Assembly (NCBI RefSeq): GCF_963966145.1 | Contig: NC_091050.1 | Coordinates: 17,794,001 to 17,858,000 of the forward strand | From: Tenebrio molitor | Taxonomy: Eukaryota > Arthropoda > Insecta > Coleoptera > Tenebrionidae | Direction: 5' to 3' | Length of the DNA stretch: 64,000 bases | In this document: one piece after another, positions 1-12,229 of the stretch | Layout of the letters: every line of letters begins with the position of its first letter | Position numbering within the stretch: position 1 is the first letter of the stretch | Translations under genes and position numbers: made by a program | Notes under the pieces: generated by a model | Told to the model about the DNA's origin: nothing | The model's input: only the letters and a program-made list of their open reading frames with translations | Databases searched by the model: none

Positions 1-45
1 AAGTCATGTAATAGTGATTGCTTCTGATGGAATCATAAGTAGCTA

Positions 46-237
46 CTACTTATTCAAATCGCCGACGGGAGGGACGTCATCGTTGCGTCTGGTGCGAGAT
101 CGTTTGCTGGAAGAGGAATTACCGTGGGGATCGTAATCGGACGCCCATGAGAAACAGTAGTAAAGAGTAGTGGCGTCACTTAATTGGTCATTGTTCTGCG
201 CCTTCATTGATAGCGAAGGGATTTTTTTCACGATCAA
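46..237 (-). other. Possible small coding exon at window edge
   Basis: An open frame of 63 codons (53 from the second Met, near 207) lies in a locally GC-richer stretch. The peptide has a polar Ser-rich and Arg-rich C-terminal half (SSSSKRSRTRR) and ends in a stop beside the window edge. I recognise no family. It could be a 5' coding exon of a minus-strand gene lying to the left, or a chance frame. A potential splice donor, CACGGTAATT, lies inside it. Confidence is low because nothing else supports it. Confidence 0.2.
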
Positions 238-533
238 GATTGTTGTTGTTCGCTCAGATAAGGATTAATGGAAATTCGTGTTAATAACATTTTAAGGTCA
301 GCACGTTTCGCGGAATATCTAATAAATACTACACTAGGATGTGGTAAACTCTATTAATAAGTGTAATGATGCAGTCACAGTGTACACATTTTATGATTTA
401 TGACGTTTTGTTTACATGTTTCGGAGTTGTATTTGCTTTCGCAGTTTTGCACTTTGGTAAAGAGTTTTTGCGCCAAATCATGATGACTGATTTTTTAACA
501 CTCTGTCAGCTTTTTCGTCGTCTTCTCTGTTAC

Positions 534-663
534 TCGAGTGATAATGAGCCCCACGGAATTGAAAATGCAACCCACAATACATTGGCAAAAAACAAAAAGC
601 CACGTTAACTTTGCAAATGTATTGTGGGTTGCATTTTCAATTCCGTCGGGCTCATTATCACCC
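534..663. repeat. Miniature inverted-repeat element, family A, copy 1
   Basis: The arms read inward from GTGATAATGAGCC through a long AATTGAAAATGCAACCCA block and are matched in reverse complement on the other side, around a spacer of about 25 bp. Related copies lie at 23811-23980 and 57940-58060. The outer ends carry CACCCTGTAT. It is non-coding. Confidence 0.85.
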
Positions 664-2885
664 TGTATATTCCTGGTTGTTGATCATGGTTTCAAATTTC
701 TGGTGTGACAATCTGTAGCACATCAGTTTATTTGCTTGTACGTTTACAGTCAAGGGCAGAATCTTTTCGACCACAAAAGAGAACATCTTAAGAACCAACA
801 GGATTGGTCACAATGTTGGATGTTTGTGACTGAAATGAAGGTAGTACCTACAGACAAGAACAACAAAGAACTGAGTACATACCTAACCTATGTTATAAAT
901 TTTTGTACGAGATTTTTGTTCCAAATTGCATCGAAAGTGTTGCATTGATAGATTGACTACAAGGAAAAAATAAATATCTAAGAAGATATTTATTTTAAAA
1001 CAGAAACAGAGAATATACGCATGAGAGAAATGAACAAATGTGGAAAAACGTGTGTCGTTAAGAGAATTAGCAGATGTGGAGGACCCAGCACAGGAAAGAA
1101 CAAAATGAAGAAATAAATGATAACAGTTTAGGTAATTTTCAAACTGCGAAAAACAAAAAGAACCAAAGAAAGGAAGATACTGATCAGACTAACTTACAGA
1201 TCTGAAGAATAAAATTTGCAGGAAACGAAGAAAATTTTTTATTGTTTAATAATGAAAAAAGACAACAGTAGCAGATAATAGAATTGGGAAATAGAAAGAA
1301 GAATAAAACAATTGTTTGTATTTATTTTTATCGGTATTAAAATTTGAGTTTTGAAATATATTTAGATTTACCACAACGAAAGAACATTACACCAATAAAA
1401 ATGCAGAGAACTCAAATTTGTCGAACCACTTAATTTTGCAATTTTGGGTGTTCGTGAATCGAGATAGTGACAGCGTGCAGCGTGTTTTTTCCCAGGTGTT
1501 TTTTTTTTTCGTTACATATCTACGACAGTTGCGGTAGGTACTTCGGCCGACACTGAAGGCCTTTGGTAATATTTTTTTTAATTCACCCTCTTAGTTACGT
1601 TTTTACACCACCACTGGTGAAAATATCTGCCAATTTTTGGAAACAAGTTTGTGTCTTTCTATAACCTCTTAATTTTACAAGCGCATAATTATTTTGTATT
1701 GTGTATTTAATGGCACGCGAGTGTTTAAATCAAGGAATTTGTTATTATCTGAACTATGCAAAGTTCATTACGATTATTTTAATTTTTTGTTAACTTCAAC
1801 GACTAGCCGGCGGCGGCAGTGGTGTCTGCGTCAGTAAACAATACATTTTTAAACACATTTTTCAATTTGATTTTTTTCCCTAGATCTCTCCGTCTGCCGC
1901 TGATAATAAACGTTGCACATAAAAAATTCTGTTTTTACTCGTACAATTAAAATGTACATGTGCACATCAGTTCCGAATGAATATTCCCTTAATCCGTTTT
2001 AACAAAATGGCAAAATAATAACGTCGATTATTGTAATGTATGCATTTGGGACGCGACCAGTTACTGTCAGTATAGTGCGGTGTTCAAGAATACGCCATGG
2101 AAACTGTAACATATTTTCGTGTGATTTCAAAGAAATCGTATAATGTATCGAAGGATTACATGATGTAGTGGACGAGGGATCTATAAGATGTCTGTACCAA
2201 CCGCGGCATCGAAACGAAAATATATATTTGTCGCTACAGGGTGCCTCAACTTTCGTTTCAGGCCACTCGTTCGGGATAACAAGATGCAGCATGTGGAGCA
2301 GACAGAAGATAATTTCTTCACAGAACATTAAATCATAATTGAACGGCAAAGTCAATTAGCTAATCAAAAGGTCCGACGCTGTTTTATGTGAAAATGATTC
2401 GAGAGTTACTTTCAAAATAGCGTTTTCACTCCGGCACATAATTAATGCATTAGTTATTGATGTATTTTTGTTTAAACAATGCAGCTTCATTAATAATGGC
2501 TACAAAAAGAGATACAAACACCACAGTGGTTCCAGAAAGCCAGAGAGAAAATGTCTTTATAATAATAACATTTTTTATTCATTAAGAAAAGTAAATAATG
2601 TAACATAATTTGGATTAATACAAAAAGAAAAGGTAATTATAAAAAATATATGTCGGGATTATTTCCTTCATCTGTTTAGCAACCAACTGCGTGACAAATA
2701 TTGACCAATCAAAACGAGAAAACAAAAAATAACCCGATAAAATTTCTCTAAAATGCACATGTGCAATAATCTGATAAAAATGTCGGTACCTGTTTTTTTT
2801 TTTTAATTATTATTTTGAATAAAAAGGATTGGAAATAATGCGTTTGGTTTCATTCTACTCAGTAAATAATCAGCCGTATACCCCT
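664..2885. other. No gene recognised
   Basis: This is AT-rich sequence with homopolymer runs. A short GC-rich patch near 1805-1830 (GGCGGCGGCAGTGG) and a plus-strand frame of about 47 codons from 2188 were examined, but neither resembles a known product. It could hold upstream intron or untranslated sequence of the mitoguardin gene, which is incomplete at its 5' end here. Confidence 0.4.
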
Positions 2886-3088
2886 CGTGCAAAATTTTAA
2901 TATCGGAAATTTTTTTGCTAATGAACTCAAACATCCATAAATTATTCGGTCAGAAGACCAATTATTATCAAATAAAAGCCCTCGACTTCGTCTCGTGCTC
3001 TTATTTGCTAATAATTGGTCTTCTGACCTCATTTATAGATGTTTTCGTTCATTAGCAAAAAAATTTCCGATAAAAAAATTTTGCACTT
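2886..3088. repeat. Long palindrome (foldback), locus 1
   Basis: Two arms of about 95 bp are near-perfect reverse complements. They run from CGTGCAAAATTTT at the left to AAAATTTTGCACTTG at the right and include GGTCAGAAGACCAATTATTA. The apex is CTCGACTTCGTCTCG, closing on TTC. It belongs to the palindrome set described in the findings. Confidence 0.85.
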
Positions 3089-3177
3089 GGGATATAATAT
3101 GTGATAATTATTGGACACCGCCAACGTTAACAAGAAGACTTACGTTGACTAGTTGAACTTTCTTTTAAATCGAATAA

Positions 3178-3495
3178 TTAGCATTGTACTGTTTGATGCA
3201 TCCTTGAGCATCCGCAACATAAATTTAATATGAATAACAAAGGGTCAAGCACCGAGCCTTGAGATACACCAAATTTAACATCTGAGGAAGAAGAGTAGAT
3301 GAGCATTGTACAGATTGCGATTAACAAGATGTTGCACCCTGTCACTTGGGCGTTGGAAAATTTGTTGCCGTTGGGTGGAGCATTAAAAGTGCTTAAAAGA
3401 ACGGGTCCAATACCGCGAAGATACTTAAAGATATAAAGAAATAAATTAAAGGAAGGCACGGCAACGAGGCCGGATTTATTTTTCATTACTATCAT
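3178..3495 (-). pseudogene. Decayed LINE reverse-transcriptase fragment
   Basis: A 105-codon open frame contains VKFGVSQGSVLDPLLFIL. This matches the conserved reverse-transcriptase block of non-LTR retrotransposons (GVPQGSVLGPLLF in typical members). Only this part of the polymerase domain is present: no YxDD catalytic box, endonuclease or 3' tail is visible nearby. The changes V-S-Q for V-P-Q and L-D-P for L-G-P suggest an old, inactive copy. The clade (Jockey-like or other) cannot be decided from so short a piece. Confidence 0.7.
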
Positions 3496-4455
3496 TATCA
3501 GACTTCAAAATTTGATTTTTTACCGATCCAAAAGAAATTTCTCTGATAAATTTAACGTGATAAATATTTGTATCAAGTTATCTGCAATTTATTAGATTAA
3601 CATCACCGCATTTCGGCAACTGTGACTTGCAAATATTTCGATTTTGATCCATTAATCATTATTGTCATATTCGTAATCTGATTTAAACCGAAGCCTTGTT
3701 AGGTACTTGTTTGTGAAACAACCTGCACACAATTTGCCTTATACTTCAAATGTTTTTGCTTTAAAAGTACAACAAAGCATAGTTGTATTATGCAAATTAC
3801 CCCGATTAAGGCGTACAAAATTGTCTCACAGAATCCAGTAGCGTCCCACAAATACCACAATACTTCATTAACGATTTAATTTGATTGTCTTATGACAATG
3901 TAAACTGCTGTGTGACCTAAAAATTTTAATTCCTTTGGAATTGCCCACATTTCGCCGACACTAATAGCACTCGACAGTAATAACGAATTGTCCCAATTCT
4001 TATCTTCTCTCACACGAATCTACACAGTGGATTTAATAAAAAGTGTTGCACGTTCTAAATATTTTTATACTTGCGTTATAAATTAATGTTGAATTGTTGT
4101 TATTGTAAAAAAATGAACAGTCTGGAAACTTGGTGTTGCTGTGTTGTTCGTACATTTCTTTTTTTTTTCTTTGTACTATATTTCTATTTTTTCTTGATTG
4201 TTCATCTCATGCTTTTTAACAGAAGCTCTAAACGCAGAACACTTCAGCAAAAAAATGTTCAGGATTCCTATTTGCTTCCTCTCCTATACGTCCCCAAAAT
4301 CTAAAGAAGAAAACAGTTCCACAATCAGGACTCGGTTTTCTACATTCGTTTGAAACAACTCTGAATCTCGACCTCCAGTGTTCGTCAAACATCTACAGTA
4401 CACCAACAAAATGTGGTCAGATGCTGCATAATTTGACTCCCGTTGCCATAGTATG
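3496..4455. other. No gene recognised
   Basis: AT-rich sequence. A Cys-rich, Phe-rich open frame at 4071-4304 is explained by T-runs and has no family resemblance. Confidence 0.4.
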
Positions 4456-4800
4456 GGTCTGTCACAAGAGTGTTAATGGTAGTGGTAAAGTTATAATGTT
4501 AGTGGAGATGGCAATGGTGATGTTAGTAGTCCAGTGTTTACAATAATGTTAACGGAATGTTACTCTTACAGCTGTCAACGTGGTGTGAACTGTCACTGCG
4601 CCTGCGCGTGCGTGAAATTCTCGATGGTGATTGGTAGATGTTAACGAAGATGTTAAAGAACCAGACATTTTCTGGATCTCTTAACATCGTTTCTAATATT
4701 AACATCACCATCACCATTATTGTGAACGGTTGAACGTTTCACCAATGTTCTGAAGATTAACATTCTGGATAACACTAACATTAACACTATTGTGACAGAT
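4456..4800. repeat. Miniature inverted-repeat element
   Basis: The ends are TCTGTCACAAGAGTGTTAA and the reverse complement of TTAACACTATTGTGACAGA. Subterminal sequence is built from TTAATG/TTAACATC variants on both sides. The element is about 345 bp with no coding capacity. Confidence 0.8.
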
Positions 4801-5650
4801 ACATAACACTGTAGAGTAGAACATTTCGCTTACGACGGCGCGCTGTATCTTGCACTTATCACGTGCAAGATGAATACATCATCGAAAATGTCTATTGCGC
4901 TTGTACCAAGGAATGTTAACCTATTATATTTGTCTATATTACATATATCAGTCTTTGCTCGTAGGTGAAAAATATTGAGAAACTAGCTACACACAGGCAT
5001 CCTGTCGGAGAACCCAAAAATCTTTATTTTACGACTTATAACATTAAACTACTTTACTTCTTGCCAGACACAATGAAAATTGATTTGCCGTTATTGTACT
5101 TAATTCGCTGGTGTTGCAGTTTGGGGGGCACGCGCTCCACTGCACCATGAATATTTTTGTTGACACCCGGTATACGTGTTGATCACCTCATTTGCACATC
5201 TGATTTGTTCTTTTGTTGCCTTTTTGTAACTTCATCAAATTGCACATTTTTTTAGTAATTGTGAGACCAATTGGGTGTTAAAGATTATGAAGAATTCGTG
5301 CCGCCACTAATGGCCCCACACTGTATCTGCCCCAACGACGAATAATAGCCACAATCAGGTTGACAATTAGGTGCTAAATATAGTCGGCGGTAAATTGCGG
5401 GACCATGTTATCCAACGCAAAAAATCCCGACCTACTGCCATTTAATGACCGCTTAAGGAAACCACATATTTCAACCACCAGTCGGCTCCTGCATTGTATT
5501 ATCGTGCTCCATATATACACAATAATTGGAATCTTTTTTCCTCTCTGTGACATTTCGTTATGACTAACTTGCCGACTATCTTATTGTCATTGTCATTCCC
5601 GCACGGTCGCAGGAAATTACGCACTGATTGGTCATTTGTATTTTTTCCAG
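4801..5650. other. Intronic or intergenic sequence before mitoguardin exon
   Basis: No coding exon is recognised. The sequence ends in a polypyrimidine tract and TTTTTTCCAG, the acceptor of the first mitoguardin exon seen in this window. N-terminal mitoguardin exons, including its membrane segments, are not visible here, so the intron probably extends past the left edge. Confidence 0.5.
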
Positions 5651-6826
5651 CGATGGAGGCTCTGGAAACTTGCATAAACTATTGGGAAGACGCTTTAGCT
5701 CTGTACAGATCCAGAGACGGAGGCGGGACCTTGGCCGTCTTGGGTCCCGAAGAGGCGACTTTTTGCAGGGATTTGCAGCACCTGTTGGACGCCGCCATAG
5801 AGTTGCAGGACAAGTCGGAGATGCTGTTCCTGGACCAGAGGTCGGTCCTGTTCAGGCCCGACAGCGGAACGCATCTCTCGGAAAACGGGATCGATGCCGA
5901 TTTGTCCGGAGGGGAGAGTTTTGCGTCAGCTCAGGACATAGTGAGTACAACGGAAAAATGTTGGAGAAGTTTTGGGCTATCGCGATGCGTTTCAGGTGGC
6001 CGACCTGCGGGAGTTCGAAGAGTTCTCGGATTACTTCCCCGACTTGGAGCAGTTCCCGTTGTACCAAGCCGCCCTCCGCCACCTCGAGAACGGGGGGATC
6101 CCCTGCCGCACGCTCCGCACCGAGCTGGTGAAGTGCGGCTCGGATGGCGAATACTTGGGCAAACTTCACTGCCTGCGGCTCGCCTTCCAGCACGTCCTCC
6201 GCGACAGATCCAACTACGTCTGGTTCGCCGACGCCGGCCGCCAGATCCTCGCCGACCTCCTCCTGTACGCCGACAGAGACCCGAAGGACTTCCTCATAGG
6301 CTACGAGGAGATGCTGAAGTACATCCAAGAGCCGGGCAACTGGCGCGAGCTCGAGGAGGAGCTCAGCATGAAGGGGGTAAAAGCGCTCACTTTTTACGAC
6401 GTAGTGATGGACTACATCCTGATGGACGCATTCGAGGACCTGGACTCGCCGCCTTCCTCGGTGACGGCGGTCGTCCAAAACAGGTGGCTATCGAACGGTT
6501 TCAAGGAGACGGCGCTGACGACCGCCGTCTGGTCCGTCTTGAAAGCCAAGAGGAGGATGCTGAAATTTCCGACAGGGTTCATGGCGCACTTCTACACCAT
6601 CTCGGAGCAGCTGTCGCCGCTGCTAGCGTGGGGGTTTCTCGGCCCCGACGAGCTGCTCAGAGACACTTGTGTTTATTTCAAGAACCAAGTGATGGGTTTT
6701 CTCACTGATATTTTTAATTTTCAAAAGTGCAGGTATACGAATGTTGAAGAGTTAGCGGAAGATGTTATATACAACCTTAAGATAAGAATAGAAAATATTA
6801 GTCAGAGATTGAGTGCCCAGTCATAG
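5651..6826 (+). CDS. Miga: Mitoguardin, 3' exons (partial)
   Basis: Two exons encode the C-terminal part of mitoguardin (FAM73 family). This mitochondrial outer-membrane protein promotes fusion and ER-mitochondria contact and has a C-terminal lipid-handling domain. Exon 5651-5940 starts after TTTTTTCCAG and ends at GTGAGT. Exon 5996-6826 starts after TTTCAG. The intron is only 55 bp and the joint is in phase 0. The joined piece is about 373 residues. Family-typical stretches are EALETCINYWEDAL at the start, FSDYFPDLEQFPLY, NYVWFADAGRQIL and WGFLGPDELL near the end. The N-terminal membrane segments lie upstream and are not seen. Coding sequence is clearly GC-richer than its surroundings. A poly(A) signal AATAAA lies at 7102. 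The TFIIIC5 gene begins about 0.9 kb downstream on the same strand. Identity is confident; the 5' part is missing. Confidence 0.92.
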
Positions 6827-7707
6827 TTGTTGTGTGCGTAATTCAAGCGGAATTGCCAGATTTTGGTCGAAATGGCCCTCCAATTAGACCTCACCTAAAA
6901 TCCTAACGGGGAAGAAGCCAAATATTACCAAGATAGACCAGAAGTTCTTTAAATAAGTTCTAAATTACACTAAGACGAAATTTCTTACTTTAGGCAAACA
7001 TTCCGGACAATATAACCGTCTCATGATGTCCTACCAAGTAGAACCAAAAAAATACAAAAAAGGTGTCGTTGCACGTATCTTGCGCATGCATTTTTATGTA
7101 CAATAAAAAAATTGAAAACACAGTAACACTCTTTATTACTCCCACAATATCAACTATGTATACATTTGATGTGTAATAATATTGACGACGTCATGCTACC
7201 ATGGTATGTAGTGCATGTTTGCCCAGAATGCGACGTCACATGCAAAATAAAAGGCTGCGTTTGCAGTTTAAAACATGAAAATGGAAAATGTATTTGGTAT
7301 TTTAAACAATAAATACGTTATTACATAAATCTTAATGTTTATTATTTAATGTTTAAACATAGAAGATTCAAATTTTAAACAGCAGAGTTATAATATAAGT
7401 AACAATACGATGCATGTACTATATAGTTTCAACTTGTTAGTATGCTAGTCAAGAGAACAAGCTACAAGCTTTGATACAAGTTACAAATTTAAATGATTGA
7501 TACATGACATCATGGATGGCTTTCAAGCGGTAATCAACATACCGGTTGTCGCAGTGGTAGTCGGTGAAAACTTGACTCGAAACTGCATCTAATTCCTAAT
7601 TTCCTAACCTCACTTTTTATTGTTACGAATTTTTTAACATAACCTATATTACGCGTTATTGATTTTTCAGTTTCATTTTGTAACTTTAACTGTGATGTGT
7701 TAATACG
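6827..7707. other. 3' UTR of mitoguardin and promoter region of TFIIIC5
   Basis: AATAAA at 7102-7107 is the likely mitoguardin cleavage signal, with a second at about 7246. The rest is AT-rich and shows no further gene. A TATA box for the next gene was not identified. Confidence 0.5.
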
Positions 7708-10374
7708 ATGGATACAGAATCAGTGTCCAAAAGTAAACTTAAAAAACCTTCGACGGACGATGCACATTTACAGAAAGCTAACAAAAACATCGACAACTTT
7801 ATCGCCGTTACAAAGAATAAAAAAGACTCAGAAAATGAGAGCTTGCACCAAGACAAGCTCGACTCTAATTGCATAATACGTATCAACAAGCGCCTAGTTC
7901 GTGTCGAGTATCCGGGAGAAGTAAAAAACATCGATAAAGCTGTAGAGACTTTGGGAGGCTTGGAGAGCATCGAATCAGTAAGTGATAGTTTTTACTGCAG
8001 ATTTTAGCTTGACGGTTAATTTCTAGAGTGTCGCAGAACACGGTAGAAAACTAGAGTTGCATTTTCACCCTGAAAACAAGTACAATAAAGCGTGTGTTGC
8101 TGACAAGGATTTCAAACCAGGAATTTTGATAAAAGTAAAGAAGAGTTCATTTCGGACTAGGCCTAGTTGCTCAGATGATCCCAGCTGTAATGAACCAAAA
8201 TTTGATTACACCGTAGAAGGAGTGTCTGTGATAAATTTTAGCTTTAATCGTAAATAAAAAAAATATATTGGTGAATTACCTCCCACCAATATGTTCAATC
8301 TTGCAGGTCTGTGTGATTTTCAATATTTGCCCCTGGTGAGCAAACAACCGGAAACAAAATCGTCGAAAACTGAATGCATCTATGAGAAGATTCTACCCCC
8401 AGAACTGCCCCCATCCAACTGGCTCGAGTAAATCAATTTCACCTCAACTTGCTCAATTAATGATGCATGATTTTTAGGACCAATGAGGCAAAAAACATGG
8501 ACCAGTTTCTGTTGCCAGTTCGTTTCTCACACCATGACAGTTCCCAAATGAAGCTAAATGTGGACACCAGCGACAAAAATGAGCCAAAGTTAAACCTGAA
8601 GGGTGTCGCAAGTACTCCATCTAAGGTCAATCCCAAACAACAGAAAAGCGTTTGCCGGATTTTCGGCAAAGTCCGCCAACAGAATTCCATTTTTGTCAAC
8701 TTCAAGGACAAGGAGATTCCGACTCGGCCGCTGGAAAGCGCCGTCAAGCTGTCCAAGCATCGCAATCTGGAAGAACGGATCGAGAGAGTGAGGCAGGTGA
8801 GATGGATGATGAAACACACAGGAGTTTATCGTGCCAGAGCACCAGTTTGCCGTGTCAAGAACCAATTTATTGTGGCGAAGAACTAATTTGCCGTGTCAAC
8901 TAACCAATTTACTTTACTGGAAAACTAATTTGCCATGTCAAAAAATCAGTTTACGGTGTTCTGTACGCTAAATAAGATTCATGATACTACATGGAACATA
9001 CTGTAAATAATTTTTAAGAGAATACACAGCAAATCTCGTAGATCTTCAGTGCAGCAACTTTTCGAGTCAAGAATCTAGTTTACCGTGTACTGAATAAGAC
9101 GAGTTAGTTCGTAGTCTTTGCTTTCTCCGACTTTGTTTTCTGGTCTTACACGGCAAACCTAGTACACCTCACACGGCAAACCTAGTACACCTCGCACGGC
9201 AAACCTAGTATACCTCACACGGCAAATGTAGTACACATCACACGGCAATCTAATACACCCCACACGGCAAATCTAGTACACCTCACACGGAAAATCTAGT
9301 ACATCTCACCCCGCGTCTTGGTTGATTCCGTTCTGATTTCCTGCGATTCAGTTGTTTGAGGAGCGGCCGATCTGGACCAAAGCGGCGATTCGTTACAACA
9401 CAGGCCTGACCGACGAACATACCAAAATAATTCTTCCTGTCGTGGCCTACTATTTCATCAACGGTCCTTGGCGGATATCCTGGGTGAAGTTCGGCTACGA
9501 CCCACGCAAAGATCCGACGGCGCGGATTTATCAAACCTTGGACTACAGGATAAGGACTGCAGGTAATGAAAAGTAATAAAAAATTTAAAGCGATTGACGC
9601 GATATCCGGATTGTTGCACTTCCAGAAAGTACAAAATTGAAAGTGAGCGCCAAGAGAAGCTACGCCGGCAAGACGTCCTTGTTTCTCGGCCCTACCCATG
9701 TAAAGAAGATGTCGCTAAAACACGACATGTCGGCCAAGCCGAAACTGGAGCTGGACGAGCGATATTACGTCTTAAGACCTCTGACCATACCGCCAGCCAG
9801 GCAGATGTTCTACCAGTTGTGCGACCTGATCCTTCCCGAGATCCAGGAGATGATCTCCAACTTGTCCAAGAGCTCGAGTGGTTTGTGCCACCCGAAGAAC
9901 GGTTGGTTACCGGACGGTTTCATCGAGACCAGCAGGAAGGTAGTGAACGATCACGTGTTGGAAGCGGTCCAGAAAGAGTTGCTCGAAGACAAGAAGGTGT
10001 TGCAAGAGAAGGAGTCAAAGGAGAAGGAGAGGAAGAAAGAGGGAGTGTCTTCCCTGGATTACTACAACCAAATGCTGATCAATATCAAGAAAGGGATTTA
10101 CAGAAACGTCGGCGTCCAGCCGAGTTCCTCGCAACGGGACGTCGACCCCAGCCAGTTGGTGGAGGATCTGGAACCGATAAGTCTGTCCAGCGACGAAGAA
10201 AACGAGTTTACAGTGAGCGAGATCATCCAGAATGCGATTCCGGAGAAGATGGATGATGGGGACGAGGAGGAGGAGCACTCGGAGATGGGCGAGTCTTCGG
10301 ACGAGGCAGAGCTGGACATGGAGGCGGCACAAGAAATTAACGAAATAATATCCCAATTTAACGTAAAAACGTAG
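7708..10374 (+). CDS. GTF3C5: General transcription factor IIIC subunit 5 (TFIIIC63/Tau95 family)
   Basis: This subunit of TFIIIC binds the A box of tRNA-type Pol III promoters in the nucleus. Six exons join cleanly: 7708-7977, 8027-8249, 8307-8427, 8478-8796, 9352-9562 and 9626-10374. All have GT donors and AG acceptors, and they give 630 codons plus stop. The start is the ATG at 7708. Recognisable parts are VRVEYPGEVKNIDKAVETLG (residues about 70-90), LCDFQYLPLVS and LPPSNWLE around residues 165-205, and in exon 5 FEERPIWTKAAIRYN then WRISWVKFGYDPRKDP, the most conserved block. The tail is strongly acidic (DDGDEEEEHSEMGESSDEAE), as usual for the family. The human protein is shorter; the extra length is mainly the Lys-rich N-terminus and the exon 6 linker. 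Intron 4 (555 bp) carries a 23-bp minisatellite; the other introns are 49-63 bp. The gene is convergent with TFIIB, with 169 bp between stop codons. Confidence 0.93.
9149..9309. repeat. 23-bp minisatellite in TFIIIC5 intron 4
   Basis: Seven tandem units of about 23 bp begin CACGGCAAACCTAGTACACC and diverge progressively toward the right end. Degenerate pieces in the opposite orientation (TTTGCCGTGTCAA) occur upstream at about 8848-8960, in the same intron. Confidence 0.9.
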
Positions 10375-10543
10375 TGCTTTAATCTTACTTTTGAATTATT
10401 TTATAAAACGTCAACTTGTAGCTACTTTTGTGTATTCTTTGTATAAACTTTAAAAAAATAATCACTTACGCGCCCTAACATGTAAGAAGAAAATTTACGG
10501 CTCGTACATTAACAACAAAATAAACACCACGACGGCCCTGGCT

Positions 10544-12000
10544 TTACATTTGAGGTAATTGGTCGATGGGGGTCGCAAATTTGAAGTCTTCGGGGAACAG
10601 CTTGACGGCGTGGGGGTACATCAACTTGTACGACTGACGGATGGTGACATCTGCCACCCCCGCAATGTCTCCAATCTCCTTCTGGCTCCTCTTGTCCTCG
10701 GAGGCCTGCAAGTGGGCGTCAGTATTTGCACCAGCGGCGCCGTCCCTTACCTGTGAGGCCATGTAGATGGCGGCAGCGGCGACCGAGATTGGGGACCTCC
10801 CCGGGACGATGTCCAGCTCCACAGCTTTCCTGGCGATGTGCGTGGCGGCCCTTTGCACCATATTCGGGAGGCCGAGATTCGAGCAGAAACGCGACATGAA
10901 GTCGCCGGTCGTGATGAGATCCACCGAGGTCTCGAGGGCTTTTAAGATCAACTTGAAACATCGACCGATTTCGCGCTTACTGATTTTGCTAACGGCACAG
11001 ATCTCTTTGAAAGTCCTCGGCACGCCCTCCTGACGGCACGCGATGTAGAGGCAAGCGGACGCGATGGCGTCGTTCGAGCGGCCCTTCAGGTTCCGCCCGT
11101 CGTGAACTTGTTTGAACAGGTTGTTAGCACGGTCGACTATCGTCCTGGGTAGGTTGATGCGGTCGGCCATGGCGCTGATCTCGCGGAAAGCGTTGATCAA
11201 CGCACGATCGGAACTGCTCATTGTCTTGCGGTTCTGGTAGCGCGCCACTCCGAACGTGTCAAATGACGCGTCCCCTGGAACAGCAGTAAATGGTCATGTC
11301 TGAAAGGTCTTAATCACTCTTCCACGACGTTGTTTAACAGACTCCATTTAGTCCTGTTCATAATTGACAACTAGGTGCACAACATCACCTAAAATGTTGA
11401 AACTTTTCATCAAAAATTGGAAACAATCATAAGTTCAATCTCTTTTACTGCGTTTTCACATTTGTTTTAATATTTTTTACACCAAAGTGTTTTCCTTAAC
11501 ATCACATGATGTTCACGTCCACCTCAATTGCTGATGGTCACTTCATTAATGGCACTATTTACAAAGCGGAACTTACCTCTCCCAGGACCGATCATCGTGG
11601 TTAGATCTGAGCCGTTCAATAGAGGATTTTCGGGTCCACCCACACGAGAGGGGTCCACTCCAGACTTCTCGTTGCTGAAAGTTCTCCATTCGGACCCTAC
11701 ATCAATTACTCTAAAATTTCCAGAACATCAACATTTTGCAAATTTGCGAGTTATTTAATACCTGTCGCCTACAACTAAGCCGCATTCGGAACAAATTTGA
11801 TCTCCTGCTCTGTAATCCTCTATCAATGGGGCATCTGGATGGGAGCTACAACAAACCTTGTTCGTATCGTACCTGAAATATTAGCCAGAGTAGTATAAAA
11901 AAAATCACTATACATTTTGAAAAATATTATATAAAGTTATTGCACAAATTACACAATTTACAAGGTTCGCTACACCTAAGTACCTTGACGTGCTCGCCAT
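10544..12000 (-). CDS. TfIIB: Transcription initiation factor IIB
   Basis: TFIIB bridges TBP-DNA and RNA polymerase II and sets the start site. Five exons are read leftward: 12000-11984 (ATG plus five codons), 11872-11762, 11710-11577, 11274-10751 and 10705-10544. The phases agree and give 315 residues, the usual animal length. The zinc ribbon is CSSH ... CSEC (residues about 11-35), followed by the B-reader/linker VIDVGSEWRTFSNEK and NPLLNGSDLTTMIGPG. Two cyclin folds follow, with TMSSSDRALINAF, SNDAIASACLYIACRQE and ISVAAAAIYMASQ. The last intron (10750-10706) is 45 bp and has no in-frame stop, so an uncorrected reading would insert 15 foreign residues after MASQ. The first coding exon is 17 bp and would be missed by simple ORF finding. 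The gene is intact and convergent with TFIIIC5. Confidence 0.97.
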
Positions 12001-12229
12001 CTTGTATTATTGTTGTTGTCAAACGAGTTTGACAGTATGACATATTTATTTAATTGACGTGTCTACTGCGCCGGCGCTTATCATAGACCTGCAAACTTGC
12101 AGATTGCTGTTCAATACGGAGGTTGAGGCGGGATAGTCCGAACAAAAAGTAAACACTTTTTGTAATGCTTTGGTTACACACCTTTAAATTTAAGTAATAA
12201 TTTAATTTCAGATATTGTTGAGCTAAACA

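Noticed and set aside
366..608. 80-codon frame before the first miniature element
   Set aside because: It runs into the left arm of the inverted-repeat element, and the C-terminal third is repeat sequence.
4071..4304. Cys/Phe-rich 77-codon frame as a membrane peptide gene
   Set aside because: It is produced by T-rich runs, has no start context or homology, and lies in repeat-rich spacer.
5852..6478. Long minus-strand frame opposite mitoguardin
   Set aside because: It is an antisense shadow of the GC-rich exon, with no domain and a coding-strand explanation.
5560..6708. Single 382-codon reading frame across the mitoguardin exon
   Set aside because: Only 5651-5940 is the real frame. Beyond the GTGAGT donor the frame becomes Arg/Pro-rich nonsense while the correct family sequence continues in another frame from 5996.
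9149..9309. CRISPR-like array
   Set aside because: The units are head-to-tail with no unique spacers. It is a minisatellite in a eukaryotic intron.
10015..10356. Minus-strand frame opposite TFIIIC5 exon 6
   Set aside because: It arises from the acidic GAG/GAC-rich coding sequence on the plus strand.
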